Below are positions 46,167-54,528 of a DNA stretch of 64,000 nucleotides, piece by piece. Origin of the DNA: Clostridium punense (GTDB lineage Bacteria > Bacillota > Clostridia > Clostridiales > Clostridiaceae); contig NZ_JAGGLL010000005.1 of assembly GCF_017874425.1 (NCBI RefSeq), positions 124,001 through 188,000 of the forward strand. Direction: 5' to 3'. Within the stretch, counting starts at the first letter, position 1, and the number at the start of each line of letters is the position of its first letter. A model generated the notes under the pieces. It searched no databases and had not been told where the DNA came from. It was given only the letters and a program-made list of their open reading frames with translations. The position numbers were made by a program, and so were the translations under genes.

Positions 46167-46324
46167 GGCATCTTCAAAAAATAAATAAGTCAATCTGCTC
46201 GTCTATTTTGTGCTATACTGTGTCAACAGAACCCTTTGATAGCCCCACTATCTGCGGAACCTGTTTCCTTGTCTATCACAAAATAGCCTTCACATCTTTA
46301 ACTTGTTATTTATTTTCAGATGCC
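46167..46324. mobile_element. MITE-like element family 1, copy 3 (158 bp, longest)
   Basis: Ends GGCATCTTC... and ...TATTTTCAGATGCC are inverted repeats. A second pair, CTATTTTGTG and CACAAAATAG, is nested inside around a GC-richer core of about 70 nt. Flanks are TAA and TAG, an imperfect 3-bp duplication. It has no coding potential. Confidence 0.78.
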
Positions 46325-46359
46325 TAGTGTAGAATTAAGTAAGCTTTAATGTTAAAATA

Positions 46360-46381
46360 GTAATAACTTATGTGTTATTAC
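46360..46381 (+). promoter_or_regulatory. Inverted repeat before the glucosaminidase gene
   Basis: GTAATAAC-TTATGT-GTTATTAC, an 8-bp perfect dyad 46 bp before the start codon. It could be an operator or an mRNA leader hairpin. Confidence 0.4.
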
Positions 46382-46426
46382 GCAATTAATTTTTAAATAT
46401 TTAGTCTTTAAGGGGGGAAGTTTTTA

Positions 46427-48994
46427 ATGAAGAAAACAACTTCTTTAGTGATTACTGCAGCTTTAGTTTTATCTCAGTTGCCAATCACTAAGGTTTATGC
46501 TTCAGATTTGCCAAAAGATGAAGTAAAAGTTTTACAAAGTACTAGTACAAATAGTACAAGCTCTCAATTACTAGAACAATACAAAAAAGAGTCTGAACTT
46601 TTCGGGACTACCTATGAAGAGACAAAAAAACCAGTTCCTCGCAGTATTAGTGCAGCTTCAAGCAATATAGATGAGAGAGAAGAATTCAAATTAGATAGAG
46701 GTGGACTAGCTACCATAGCGTCTTTAACTCCACTAACAGCAGCTAACTATGAAATTGTTTTGTCTTATCCAGATAAAAATACTTTTGTGACTTCCGCAGA
46801 TACTCTTCAAGCTGCTATTTTAAAGGCAAAAGGATTAGCAAACTCAGATCCTAACGCAATTCCTGCAGTTCTAGAAAAGCAAAGTGGATTAATTGTTTAT
46901 GCTACAGAGGCAATGGGAAGAGTTGTTAAGTTTGTAGATGGACAAATCTATATGCCTGTAGATAAAAACTCTAACGTATATTCTTCCAATTTACTGACTA
47001 GTGCTTATACTTATGTGAATCATGGTTATGTGGATGATGTTCCCATTTTAGAGGACAATGGAACTAGCGCTAAAGTAGAGGTTGCAGGTTATACTGGCTG
47101 GATGCAAAAGGATACCACAAAATCAGAATTCGACTTAGCAGTTATACCTCTTAATAAGGCTGCTAACCCAAGCTATTATATTTCTGAAAATGGTGAATTA
47201 AAACACTACATAAGCTATGATCTTGTAAATGCAGGTGGTAGTCTCTATGGTATAAAGCTAGGTCCTGCACCAAGTTTCATGCAGTCTGGTGTAAAATATT
47301 ATAGCTATGATGGAAATTATTTTTACACTAGTTTAAAGACTTTAATTTCTGATGGAAAAGCAGGCCATCATAACAACGCAGTAAATGCTAGTAATGTTTA
47401 TTATAACTACTATCAGTTTTTGCCCTTTAGAAGCAAGAGTACCTTTACTGGCGATCAAATTAACACTTACTTAAATGATAGAGCTGGACTCGCAGCAAAT
47501 AGTAAGTTAAGAAGTATTGGCCAGTATCTTGTTAATGGACAAAATTCTAATGGAGTTAATGCACTAATAACCTTTGGGGTAGCTTGCAATGAGTCTGGAT
47601 TAGGAACTTCCTCTATTTCTCAACAAAAGAATAATATTTTCGGAATTAATGCAGTGGATTCTAATCCTGCAGGTTCTGCTAATGCTTTTGCTTCAGTGGA
47701 GGATTGCATTAACGACTTCACTAAAAACTATATTTCTAGAGATTATTCCGATCCCGATGATTGGAAACATTACGGTGCTTACTTAGGAAATAAAAACTTA
47801 GGAGCAAATGTTAAATATGCCTCAGACCCTTTCTGGGGCGAAAAGGCATCTCAGTATATGTATAAAATGGATTACCACACCAGTAACTATGTAGTAGCAA
47901 ATGCAGGTGATAATGCATCCATTAGCAACTTAAAGGATTTTAACAACTATCAGTTAGCAATTTTCACAAATGCTACAGATGTGTTAACTGCTTCAAACTC
48001 TAGTGCTACAAAGCTTTATACTGTTACTCAGGCAGTAAAAACCGGGGCTGGTAAGGTTGGAAATGTAATTGTAGTAAAAAGCTCTAATACCTTTAGAGAT
48101 GGTACTACTTCTTACTATAATATTACCCCTGATAGATCAGCAATTCCTTGGAGTGATGGCGGAAGATTTGATGGAGTTTTTGATTGGAGTAAAGAAGCTT
48201 ATGTTAAAACTGATAGTTTAAAGCTTATTAATTCTCCAAAGGCAACTATCCCACCTCCAGTTGAAGTAAAAAAAGGCTGGGTTCTTCAGGATAAGATATG
48301 GTATTACTATGATACTACCACTGGAGTAAAGAAGACTGGTTGGCTAAGAGATAACAATAGATGGTATTACCTAGACCCTACTACTGGTGCTATGAAAACT
48401 GGTTGGGTTACTGTGGATGGTAAGCGTTACTACTTAGATGATTACGGCAGTATGGTAACTGGTCTTATAACACTTGGAAGTAACACCTACTACTTTAATA
48501 TTTATGGTGCTATGGAAACAGGCCTTAAAACCATTGATGGAAAAACCTACTACTTTAGTACCGATGGTATTATGGCAAGAGGTATAGCTACTGTTGGAAC
48601 CAAAAAATATTATTTCAACAGCAGTGGTGTTATGACCACAGGCTGGGTTCTTCAAAACAGCAACTGGTACTATTTTAATTCTGATGGAACCATGAAAACT
48701 GGTTGGTTATATGTAAATAACTACTGGTACTACCTTCAAGATAACGGTATTATGAAAACTGGTTGGCTACTTCTTGGTAACACTTGGTACTATTTAGAAG
48801 GCAGCGGTGCTATGAGAACTGGTTGGCTTACCCTAAATAACCATAAATATTATTTAAATATTTATGGTGGTATGGAAACTGGTTGGGTGCTTATTGGCGG
48901 CAAATGGTACTACTTCTATGCTGGTGGTGACATGGCTTATAATACTACCATAGGTGGCTACAAGTTAGGTAATGATGGAGCTATGCTTCCATAA
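46427..48994 (+). CDS. Secreted endo-beta-N-acetylglucosaminidase with choline-binding-type repeats
   Basis: 855 residues. A signal peptide (to about residue 25, 'KVYASDLP') is followed by a 270-residue unrecognised region and a glucosaminidase domain (about 340-490) with 'ITFGVACNESGLGTSSISQQKNNIFGINAVDSNP'; the Glu in 'NESGLG' (about 389) is the likely catalytic acid. Residues about 618-855 are eleven repeats of about 20 residues of the type GWxxxxxxWYYxxxxGxMxT plus a terminal cap ending 'GAMLP'. These are cell-wall-binding (choline-binding-type) modules. It would cut peptidoglycan glycan chains during growth or separation. AGGGGGG lies before the ATG. The repeats are related to those in the two exoproteins at 57-62 kb. 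Confidence 0.92.
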   Translation: MKKTTSLVITAALVLSQLPITKVYASDLPKDEVKVLQSTSTNSTSSQLLEQYKKESELFGTTYEETKKPVPRSISAASSNIDEREEFKLDRGGLATIASLTPLTAANYEIVLSYPDKNTFVTSADTLQAAILKAKGLANSDPNAIPAVLEKQSGLIVYATEAMGRVVKFVDGQIYMPVDKNSNVYSSNLLTSAYTYVNHGYVDDVPILEDNGTSAKVEVAGYTGWMQKDTTKSEFDLAVIPLNKAANPSYYISENGELKHYISYDLVNAGGSLYGIKLGPAPSFMQSGVKYYSYDGNYFYTSLKTLISDGKAGHHNNAVNASNVYYNYYQFLPFRSKSTFTGDQINTYLNDRAGLAANSKLRSIGQYLVNGQNSNGVNALITFGVACNESGLGTSSISQQKNNIFGINAVDSNPAGSANAFASVEDCINDFTKNYISRDYSDPDDWKHYGAYLGNKNLGANVKYASDPFWGEKASQYMYKMDYHTSNYVVANAGDNASISNLKDFNNYQLAIFTNATDVLTASNSSATKLYTVTQAVKTGAGKVGNVIVVKSSNTFRDGTTSYYNITPDRSAIPWSDGGRFDGVFDWSKEAYVKTDSLKLINSPKATIPPPVEVKKGWVLQDKIWYYYDTTTGVKKTGWLRDNNRWYYLDPTTGAMKTGWVTVDGKRYYLDDYGSMVTGLITLGSNTYYFNIYGAMETGLKTIDGKTYYFSTDGIMARGIATVGTKKYYFNSSGVMTTGWVLQNSNWYYFNSDGTMKTGWLYVNNYWYYLQDNGIMKTGWLLLGNTWYYLEGSGAMRTGWLTLNNHKYYLNIYGGMETGWVLIGGKWYYFYAGGDMAYNTTIGGYKLGNDGAMLP

Positions 48995-49004
48995 ATTCAA
49001 ATTC

Positions 49005-49039
49005 ACCCCTTTGGGGTACCCCTGGGGTATGCGGTTTTT
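49005..49039 (+). terminator. Terminator after the glucosaminidase gene
   Basis: Two small adjacent hairpins ACCCC-ttt-GGGGT and ACCCC-t-GGGGT, followed by GCGGTTTTTG. Confidence 0.55.
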
Positions 49040-49045
49040 GTCATT

Positions 49046-49075
49046 TTAAAGGGAAGCTCTTTAGCTTCCCTTTAA
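49046..49075. terminator. Second hairpin downstream of the glucosaminidase gene
   Basis: TTAAAGGGAAGCT and AGCTTCCCTTTAA form a perfect 13-bp stem with a 4-nt loop. There is no long T-run, so it may stabilise a 3' end or act as a backup terminator. Confidence 0.5.
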
Positions 49076-49158
49076 CCATCTTAACAATTATTCACTAAAA
49101 ATAAATAATTATGATATCCCTTTATCACAGTAAGTTACCCTATCTCTGTACTAAATTT

Positions 49159-49206
49159 TTAGTTTGACAATTCAATGGGTGGTACTCCAACTAAAGCTGA
49201 AGTAAT
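49159..49206 (-). pseudogene. Remnant of the 3' end of a paralogue of the anchored repeat protein
   Basis: On the minus strand it reads ...TSALVGVPPIELSN-stop, matching the C-terminus '...STLAGVPPLELLN' of the protein at 50070-50951. Upstream the similarity stops in A/T-rich sequence, so only the last 15 or so codons survive. Confidence 0.65.
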
Positions 49207-49230
49207 AATAAAAAAAGAATTATATACATA

Positions 49231-49260
49231 TTATCACTAAAGAAAATTTTAGGATATAAT
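49231..49260 (+). promoter_or_regulatory. Candidate promoter of the Uma2-family gene
   Basis: TTATCA (49231-49236), 18 nt, TATAAT (49255-49260), about 32 bp before the start codon. Confidence 0.4.
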
Positions 49261-49292
49261 AAAGATAAGTTTTTAAAAAAGGGGGTTTTAAA

Positions 49293-49868
49293 ATGCCATT
49301 AAATGCTGATAAAGTTTTTTTTCAAAAAGAAGAATGGATTAATACTGTAAAATATATGTCACCAAGACCACGATATAATCATGTAGAATTACAAGGGGAA
49401 CTATATCTACAACTTAAACATTATTTCAAAAAAAAATGTAATGTTTCAATTGAAGCAGCGCTTTTTTTAACAAAAGAAGACCCCAAATTAATTAAAAGTG
49501 ATAAGAATAAAATTGACGAGCTAATAAAATCTAAGCAAGCCGAGGTAGCTCCCGATGTGGCTGTGTATTGTGATAAAAATCAGATATTTTATAGGGGTTA
49601 TATAGGTGTTCCTCAATTAATTGTGGAGGTTCTAAGTCCATCGAATTCAGATGATGATTTAATTGTGAAAAAAGATTTATATGAAGAGTATGGAGTTTCC
49701 GAGTATTGGATTGTGTCACCTATGAGCAGGAAGATTTGGATATATGAATTAGTTGATAATAAATATGAATTAAGGCATAACTGCACATTTAATGATAAAT
49801 TTAAGTCAATAAAATTTGAAGATTTAGAAATTGACTTGTCAGAAATTGAGTTAATAAATGAAGAATAG
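49293..49868 (+). CDS. Uma2 family (DUF820) putative endonuclease
   Basis: 191 residues. 'MSPRPRYNHVELQGELYLQLKHYF' at the N-terminus, then 'AEVAPDVAVYCDKNQIFYRGYIGVPQLIVEVLSPSNSDDDLIVKKDLYEEYGVSEYWIVSP'. The D...E-x-L...K arrangement is the restriction-endonuclease-like core of the Uma2 family, whose biological role is largely unknown. AAGGGGG precedes the ATG. It stands alone on the plus strand. A second, distantly related Uma2 protein lies 2.5 kb away on the other strand. Confidence 0.87.
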   Translation: MPLNADKVFFQKEEWINTVKYMSPRPRYNHVELQGELYLQLKHYFKKKCNVSIEAALFLTKEDPKLIKSDKNKIDELIKSKQAEVAPDVAVYCDKNQIFYRGYIGVPQLIVEVLSPSNSDDDLIVKKDLYEEYGVSEYWIVSPMSRKIWIYELVDNKYELRHNCTFNDKFKSIKFEDLEIDLSEIELINEE

Positions 49869-50069
49869 TTAGGAAAAAGAAATGTTAATTAGGTAATAAA
49901 ATAAGGATATGAGAAAATGGTAAACTATTTTCTCATACCCTATTTAACCTTTAAGTAAGTTTTTATATATAACAGATTTAAACATCTTTTTATCATTAAA
50001 ATGGTTCCATTTACAATTGTGTAAATGTATTTATTATGTTGTTTATAACTACCGGAAACCTAAATTTCT

Positions 50070-50951
50070 CTAGTTTAACAATTCAAGCGGTGGTACTCCT
50101 GCTAAGGTAGAATAGACCTTTTTCGTATTTATATCAACAAAATACCAGGCAACAGTAGCAGTATGGTCAGACATTTTTTGGAAAAGTTGAATCATATAGC
50201 CCTCTTTACCCTCTATTACTTTCTTATCCGTAGGTTTGTCCCATGTTGATATATTGCTAACTTTACTTGTTTTAGATAGATAAATTTCTGCTGCTAGTTT
50301 TGCTGCTTCAGCATAAGTTAATGGTGCAGATTCCTTCTTTTTTCTTTCCTCTTCAACTTTTTTAGCTTCTTCTGCCTTTATTCTTTCCTGTTCAGCTTCA
50401 TAACTACTTTTAGCTTTATCAATTTGAGATTTTAATACAATTGCACTATCACTAATGTAATTTGTTACTACTTTATCATTTATTAATGCATAGGCATCCT
50501 CAAATTTATTTTCACTTAGAAGTTGCTCTACAGCTTTGCTTTTATCTTTTACAATTTCACTCTTGCAAAATTTGATTTTTTCTTCTACTTGTTCTTTTAA
50601 CCCTACCGCAGCTGAATCAACTTTGTTTAGTTCATCTATTGCTGCATCATATTTTCCAGCCTCTACTAAGGCTGTAGCCTCCTGGTATAACTTCATTTGG
50701 TCTATATATGATTGAACTAAAGTAATTTTATTGTTAATCTCATCTGTACTTTTTATGTCTTTACCCTTTTGAAGAACTTCCATTGCCTCATCATATTTTT
50801 TTTCTTCTACAAGTGTATTTGCTTTTTCAACATATTCCTTATAGCTTTTATCTTGCTTAAAGTTCTTCACTACCACAAATCCAGTTGGAACTACTATAAC
50901 TAGTATTAAAACAATAATCCCTATAATAATCTTTTTATTTTTCATTCCCAA
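50070..50951 (-). CDS. Membrane-anchored protein with TPR-like helical repeats, function unknown
   Basis: 293 residues. A Lys-rich start and one hydrophobic segment (about 7-28) suggest an uncleaved signal anchor. Residues about 35-190 are helical repeats resembling tetratricopeptide units ('YVEKANTLVEEKKYDEAMEVLQKGKDI', 'YQEATALVEAGKYDAAIDELNKVD'), followed by a charged Glu/Lys helix and a C-terminal domain ('GYMIQLFQKMSDHTATVAWYFVDINTKKVYSTLAG'). The start may be the TTG at 50951 (AAGGGA six nt before) or the ATG six bases later. A fragment of a second copy of the C-terminus lies at 49159-49206. Probably extracytoplasmic. Confidence 0.78.
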   Translation of the reverse strand: MGMKNKKIIIGIIVLILVIVVPTGFVVVKNFKQDKSYKEYVEKANTLVEEKKYDEAMEVLQKGKDIKSTDEINNKITLVQSYIDQMKLYQEATALVEAGKYDAAIDELNKVDSAAVGLKEQVEEKIKFCKSEIVKDKSKAVEQLLSENKFEDAYALINDKVVTNYISDSAIVLKSQIDKAKSSYEAEQERIKAEEAKKVEEERKKKESAPLTYAEAAKLAAEIYLSKTSKVSNISTWDKPTDKKVIEGKEGYMIQLFQKMSDHTATVAWYFVDINTKKVYSTLAGVPPLELLN

Positions 50952-51198
50952 GTCACATCCCTTCTAAGTCTTTTGGTCTAACCTTAACGTAATAACATTA
51001 ATTTTAGACACTACATTACTATAATCCCCTTGAATTTTAGCAATGTTAATTAATTCACATGAAAATTATAACATGTTTTGGCATGTTATTCCATAAAGTT
51101 CTAAATGTTTACATATAGTTAATCTTTCATAACTGTCCGTTGTCGCAAATTAGAATGTGTAATAATAATTATAGTAGTAGGACCTTTTACTTTTCCTT

Positions 51199-51228
51199 GT
51201 TGGTATATATGGAGCTATGCTTCCATAA
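51199..51228 (+). pseudogene. Remnant of the 3' end of a wall-binding-repeat gene
   Basis: Reads LVGIYGAMLP-stop. ATGGAGCTATGCTTCCATAA and its next base are identical to the end of the glucosaminidase gene (48975-48995), in the same orientation. No further repeat units precede it. Confidence 0.65.
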
Positions 51229-51245
51229 AAATTAAATAATACTCT

Positions 51246-51287
51246 AAAAAAAAGTTGTTACTACTTGGTGTAGTAACAACTTTTTTT
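51246..51287. terminator. Strong terminator of the 352-aa gene (bidirectional)
   Basis: AAAAAAAGTTGTTACTAC and GTAGTAACAACTTTTTTT form a perfect stem with a 5-nt loop. It ends 21 bp before the stop codon of the minus-strand gene. Confidence 0.88.
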
Positions 51288-51308
51288 ATTTCTTTATTTT
51301 AGAGTTTA

Positions 51309-52367
51309 TTATTTAAGTTTAGATAAGAGTACATCCATGCTTGTATTATTAAAGTAATCAATTTGCTCTTTAGTTAAAGTCTTTGGTTGAAACTCTTCTA
51401 ACTTCCCTTTTTCCCAAAGTCTCCCCAATACTTGTCCATCAACTAGCCTTATTAACTCAGAGTAATTTTCTTGTGACTCAAACTCATAATTTTTAATGAT
51501 TACACTTGCGTAAGCTCCTAAACTTTTATGTACTTCGTTTGAAAAAGGATTTAGATTAGTAGTAGCATCAGAACCATGTTCTAAACAAATTGTTCCTAAC
51601 TTCTCCCATGCTGTTCCACTAGTATTTCTTTCAATAACCGGAATAAACCCTTCCTTATCTATGAACATTCTTATATGGTTTTTATAGGCGTATATGCTGC
51701 CAGTTGGAATTGTTTCCCCGCTTCCACTACCTATTTTAATTTCGTTTACTCTATATGAAAGATATTTGGCAAAGTCAATGACGTCTTTATTTCTTGCTGA
51801 GGCTAAATCCTCTATATGTAACCTTGCATCTTTAACTAGGGATTCCTGTTTTTCCTTCTCAGCTCTTTCTACCATAGTCAATGCTTCTTTTATTATAATT
51901 TGCTGATACATATCTAAAGTTGCAGACCAAGTTGGAGTATAGCCCTTATTACCCTCATAAGTGTCAAAGGCTATAACTAAATCTCTTGCCTCATTTATCT
52001 CCCATTGTAACATGCGCACCTTAGCAACGGTCTTATCGCCATAGATATACCTCATAAACTTAACGAAAAGCTCATGTTGTACTGTATCTGTATGTCTTGA
52101 TAACTCTCCCATGGCCCACTCTGCTGGTGTTCCTTTTAGTTTTGCTATTGCTGTTCTTGCTTCATTTATTGAAGGTTGTGTTCTTTCATCTAAGCAAGTC
52201 ATTACTGCATCATAAGCATTTTTGTGTAATAAGTTATAGTCAACAGCTGCTATCTTCATTTTAGTATCAGTTGCAGTTTGAGCTAAAACATTTGGTGCCA
52301 TTCCCCCTAACATTAATAAGCATAACCCCGCTGTCATTAAAGTTTTTAATGATTTCTTGTTTAACAT
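51309..52367 (-). CDS. Secreted paralogue of the S-layer N-terminal helical domain
   Basis: 352 residues. The start is the ATG at 52367 with GGGGGAGG 6-7 nt upstream. The signal peptide ends near 'NVLAQTATD'. Residues about 40-220 are helical and resemble the N-terminal part of the S-layer protein: 'VDYNLLHKNAYDAV', 'INEARTAIAKL' and 'YTPTWSATLDMYQQ' correspond to 'VDYYALALEAVV', 'IETAKEAIAKV' and 'YKNTWSTELDPITQ'. After a 'GSGSGE' linker comes a separate C-terminal region of about 130 residues that I do not recognise. If this helical domain binds the wall, the protein may share or compete for the S-layer attachment polymer. Confidence 0.75.
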   Translation of the reverse strand: MLNKKSLKTLMTAGLCLLMLGGMAPNVLAQTATDTKMKIAAVDYNLLHKNAYDAVMTCLDERTQPSINEARTAIAKLKGTPAEWAMGELSRHTDTVQHELFVKFMRYIYGDKTVAKVRMLQWEINEARDLVIAFDTYEGNKGYTPTWSATLDMYQQIIIKEALTMVERAEKEKQESLVKDARLHIEDLASARNKDVIDFAKYLSYRVNEIKIGSGSGETIPTGSIYAYKNHIRMFIDKEGFIPVIERNTSGTAWEKLGTICLEHGSDATTNLNPFSNEVHKSLGAYASVIIKNYEFESQENYSELIRLVDGQVLGRLWEKGKLEEFQPKTLTKEQIDYFNNTSMDVLLSKLK

Positions 52368-52406
52368 AACTTTCCTCCCCCACATTTATATAAATTATTG
52401 AAGCAA

Positions 52407-52964
52407 TTATTCACTAAAGATGAAGCCAACATCAATAATTAAATCTGTAAATATTGAACTGATGTATTTATCTCCCTTTTTAAAAGTGTTAGTTATTTCA
52501 TATGCTCCGTCTATTAAAGTATGCTGAACGATAAACCCATTTTGATCTACAATGTTATACTCCAGAACCCCATATTTCTCGTAAGTATAATACTTTGCTC
52601 CCCTATCTATTTTAGAAGTAGACTTTGAGAGAATCTCGAAAATTATTTTAGGTGCTGTCAAAAAGCTTTCTCCCTTTTGTTCCACATTTCCACACATAAC
52701 AAATATATCTGGTTTGTATTTTTTTATATCATTTTCACTTTTAAAGATAACTTCTATTTGTTCAGTATATGACCTGCAATCTTTTCCTCTAAAGTATAAT
52801 GTTAAATAGGCATTTATATTATTTAGAATAATGTTATGCTTTTGTGAAGTATTAGAACTTAAGTAGATAACTCCATTATCGTATTCAGCCTTACCATTGA
52901 AATTAGCTTGAATTTCTTCAAACTCATCTTCTGTATAAAATATATTTTCAATATAATTTCTCAT
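52407..52964 (-). CDS. Uma2 family (DUF820) putative endonuclease
   Basis: 185 residues. 'AEYDNGVIYLSSNTSQKHNIILNNINAYLTLYF' and 'KKYKPDIFVMCGN...FLTAPKIIFEILSKSTSKIDRGAKYYTYEKYGVLEYNIVD' show the Uma2 fold with D, E and K at the expected places. Sequence similarity to the Uma2 protein at 49293-49868 is low, so they are not a recent duplication. TGGAGG precedes the ATG. Function unknown. Confidence 0.85.
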   Translation of the reverse strand: MRNYIENIFYTEDEFEEIQANFNGKAEYDNGVIYLSSNTSQKHNIILNNINAYLTLYFRGKDCRSYTEQIEVIFKSENDIKKYKPDIFVMCGNVEQKGESFLTAPKIIFEILSKSTSKIDRGAKYYTYEKYGVLEYNIVDQNGFIVQHTLIDGAYEITNTFKKGDKYISSIFTDLIIDVGFIFSE

Positions 52965-53138
52965 TTTATACCTCCATAAATATAGGATATAGGATTTATT
53001 TACCTAATCCTACAAATGCTTATCTATATTATACGTTAATAAAATCCTAAACAAAACAACAGCCAGCTTATGAACTTCTTATATTTTTATGTACTATTGG
53101 ATAGTCTATTATTTTCTCATGGCTATTAGTAGCTGTGA

Positions 53139-53924
53139 CTATTTTTTAAGAAAAACCTTAATCCTTCTTAAAATATATTTAGAAAAAGACACTGTAGTAA
53201 CCTTTAAGTACTTACCTCTTGTGATCTTTTTAGTTTCTAGCAAGTTTTTATAGTTTGAAAGTTCTCCTTTTTCCATTTCCCAAAGCTTTGCTGAAAGACC
53301 ACTTCCAAAGCCAGCTTCACCGTCACCATAGGTTACTAAGCTTTCATTTAAAATAACACATTTGTAATTGGAAGCAATGGTAAGCCAAAGTCTGTAGTCC
53401 TCAGAATACTTTTGATTTTCATTAAAGCCACCAATATCATCTAAAACTGCTTTTTCTACAACTACAGTTGAAGTAAAGATGGAGTTTCTGTAAAGTAGTT
53501 CCTTTAGAGTTATAGACTGAACAGAATTAAAGCCTTTTATGGTTCTTCCATTTAAGGTGGTGGAAATTAACTTTATATTAGAATCTTTCTTTAAGATTTC
53601 CATTTGCTTCTTTATTTTATCTTTATCCCAAGTATCATCTGAATCTAAGAAAGCTATATATTTTCCCTTACTTTCCTTTATACCTCTGTTTCTTGCCTTA
53701 GATGGACCTCCATTAGTCTGCTTTATTACTGTTAAATTATCTAAACCATTTTTTTCTTTGTATTCTAAAAGGGTTTCATAGCTATTGTCCTTAGACCCAT
53801 CATCCACTGCTATAATTTCATAACTGCCTTCATAACTTTGTTTTAATACACTTTCAATGGCTTTTGTTACTTCTGGGTTGTTATATACTGGTATAACTAC
53901 TGAGAATTCTATATTATTATTCAT
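53139..53924 (-). CDS. GT2 family glycosyltransferase
   Basis: 261 residues. 'FSVVIPVYNNPEVTKAIESVLKQSYEGSYEIIAVDDGSKDNSYETLLEY' and 'SKGKYIAFLDSDDTWDKDKI' are the GT2 donor and metal motifs, and 'EDYRLWLTIASNYKCVILNESLVTYGDGEAGFGSG' follows. It stands outside the large clusters, back to back with a flippase gene, so it may serve a further glycan. AGGAG precedes the ATG. Specificity unknown. Confidence 0.88.
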   Translation of the reverse strand: MNNNIEFSVVIPVYNNPEVTKAIESVLKQSYEGSYEIIAVDDGSKDNSYETLLEYKEKNGLDNLTVIKQTNGGPSKARNRGIKESKGKYIAFLDSDDTWDKDKIKKQMEILKKDSNIKLISTTLNGRTIKGFNSVQSITLKELLYRNSIFTSTVVVEKAVLDDIGGFNENQKYSEDYRLWLTIASNYKCVILNESLVTYGDGEAGFGSGLSAKLWEMEKGELSNYKNLLETKKITRGKYLKVTTVSFSKYILRRIKVFLKK

Positions 53925-54036
53925 AACGATCTCCTAACTTCTATACTCATAACATAACTATGACTATTCCTGAGTATTTGTCATTGATGTTTATGTGCTG
54001 TGAATTGAAACTACAAATATGTTTATTTGCTTTATA

Positions 54037-54099
54037 GTGAACCAGAGTTAAAACTTAACTTGTACATGAGTCCTACTCTGATTCCCTTAAGGCTTTTTG
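54037..54099 (+). repeat. Hairpin repeat family 2, copy B
   Basis: GAACCAGAGT pairs with ACTCTGATTC (one mismatch) around about 32 nt, then CCCTTAAGGCTTTTTG. Closest to copy C after removal of the insertion in C. Confidence 0.6.
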
Positions 54100-54305
54100 A
54101 ACCCCAATAAATTAAACTTTCACTGAGAAAGCCTTTATAAATTGTATCTTTTACAAATTATTAGTAAAAAATAATATATCTATTAGCTATATTTCTGTTG
54201 TTAAAATACAATTAATATTATACTCAAAAACGTAGTACTTTTAAACTATAATAAAAATATTATCCATTTTTGAAATAGACTTTAGTTTATTACTAGTCCC
54301 TATAA

Positions 54306-54373
54306 GGGATTTTCAAAAAATAAATAAGTCAGTACCTTTGTCTATTTTGACTTGTTATTTATTTTTAAATGCC
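54306..54373. mobile_element. MITE-like element family 1, copy 4 (68 bp)
   Basis: Starts GGGATTTTCAAAAAATAAAT and ends TTATTTATTTTTAAATGCC (inverted). TAA flanks both sides (54303-54305 and 54374-54376). More diverged than copies 1 and 3. Confidence 0.75.
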
Positions 54374-54528
54374 TAAAATCAAAATTCATTGCTCTTTGAA
54401 CAAAGTCTTGTCAAAAGTGTAAAAGTAATATAACTTATTATATAGTGAATAAAAGTCACTACTTATAATTTTATGGGATTTTAATATAGTGCATAAGAAG
54501 TTCCCACTTGAAAGAAGGAAAATTAACA

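Larger units (their letters stand above)
45654..46426. other. Divergent control region between rmlA and the glucosaminidase gene
   Basis: About 770 bp, AT-rich, no supportable gene. It contains a candidate rmlA promoter (45722-45730), a family-1 MITE-like element (46167-46324) and an inverted repeat close to the glucosaminidase start (46360-46381). The stretch 45.75-46.16 kb shows nothing I can name. Confidence 0.55.
50952..51308. other. Intergenic region with gene remnant and terminator
   Basis: About 360 bp. It contains a fragment of the 3' end of a wall-binding-repeat gene (51199-51228) and the terminator of the 352-aa gene (51246-51287). The rest is AT-rich without further features. Confidence 0.55.
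53925..54528. other. Divergent intergenic region with two repeat families
   Basis: About 600 bp between the GT2 and flippase genes. It contains a family-2 hairpin repeat (54037-54099) and a family-1 MITE-like element (54306-54373). The rest is AT-rich; no promoter can be named with confidence. Confidence 0.6.

Noticed and set aside
48270-48990. Regularly spaced DNA repeats of about 60 bp, also at 57700-58250 and 59750-60300
   Set aside because: They translate in frame into wall-binding repeats of about 20 residues and have no spacers like those of a CRISPR array.
37450-52964. Possible defence island (helicase plus two Uma2 proteins)
   Set aside because: The genes are 8-15 kb apart among envelope genes, with no methylase, toxin, reverse transcriptase or CRISPR component, so an island is not supported.
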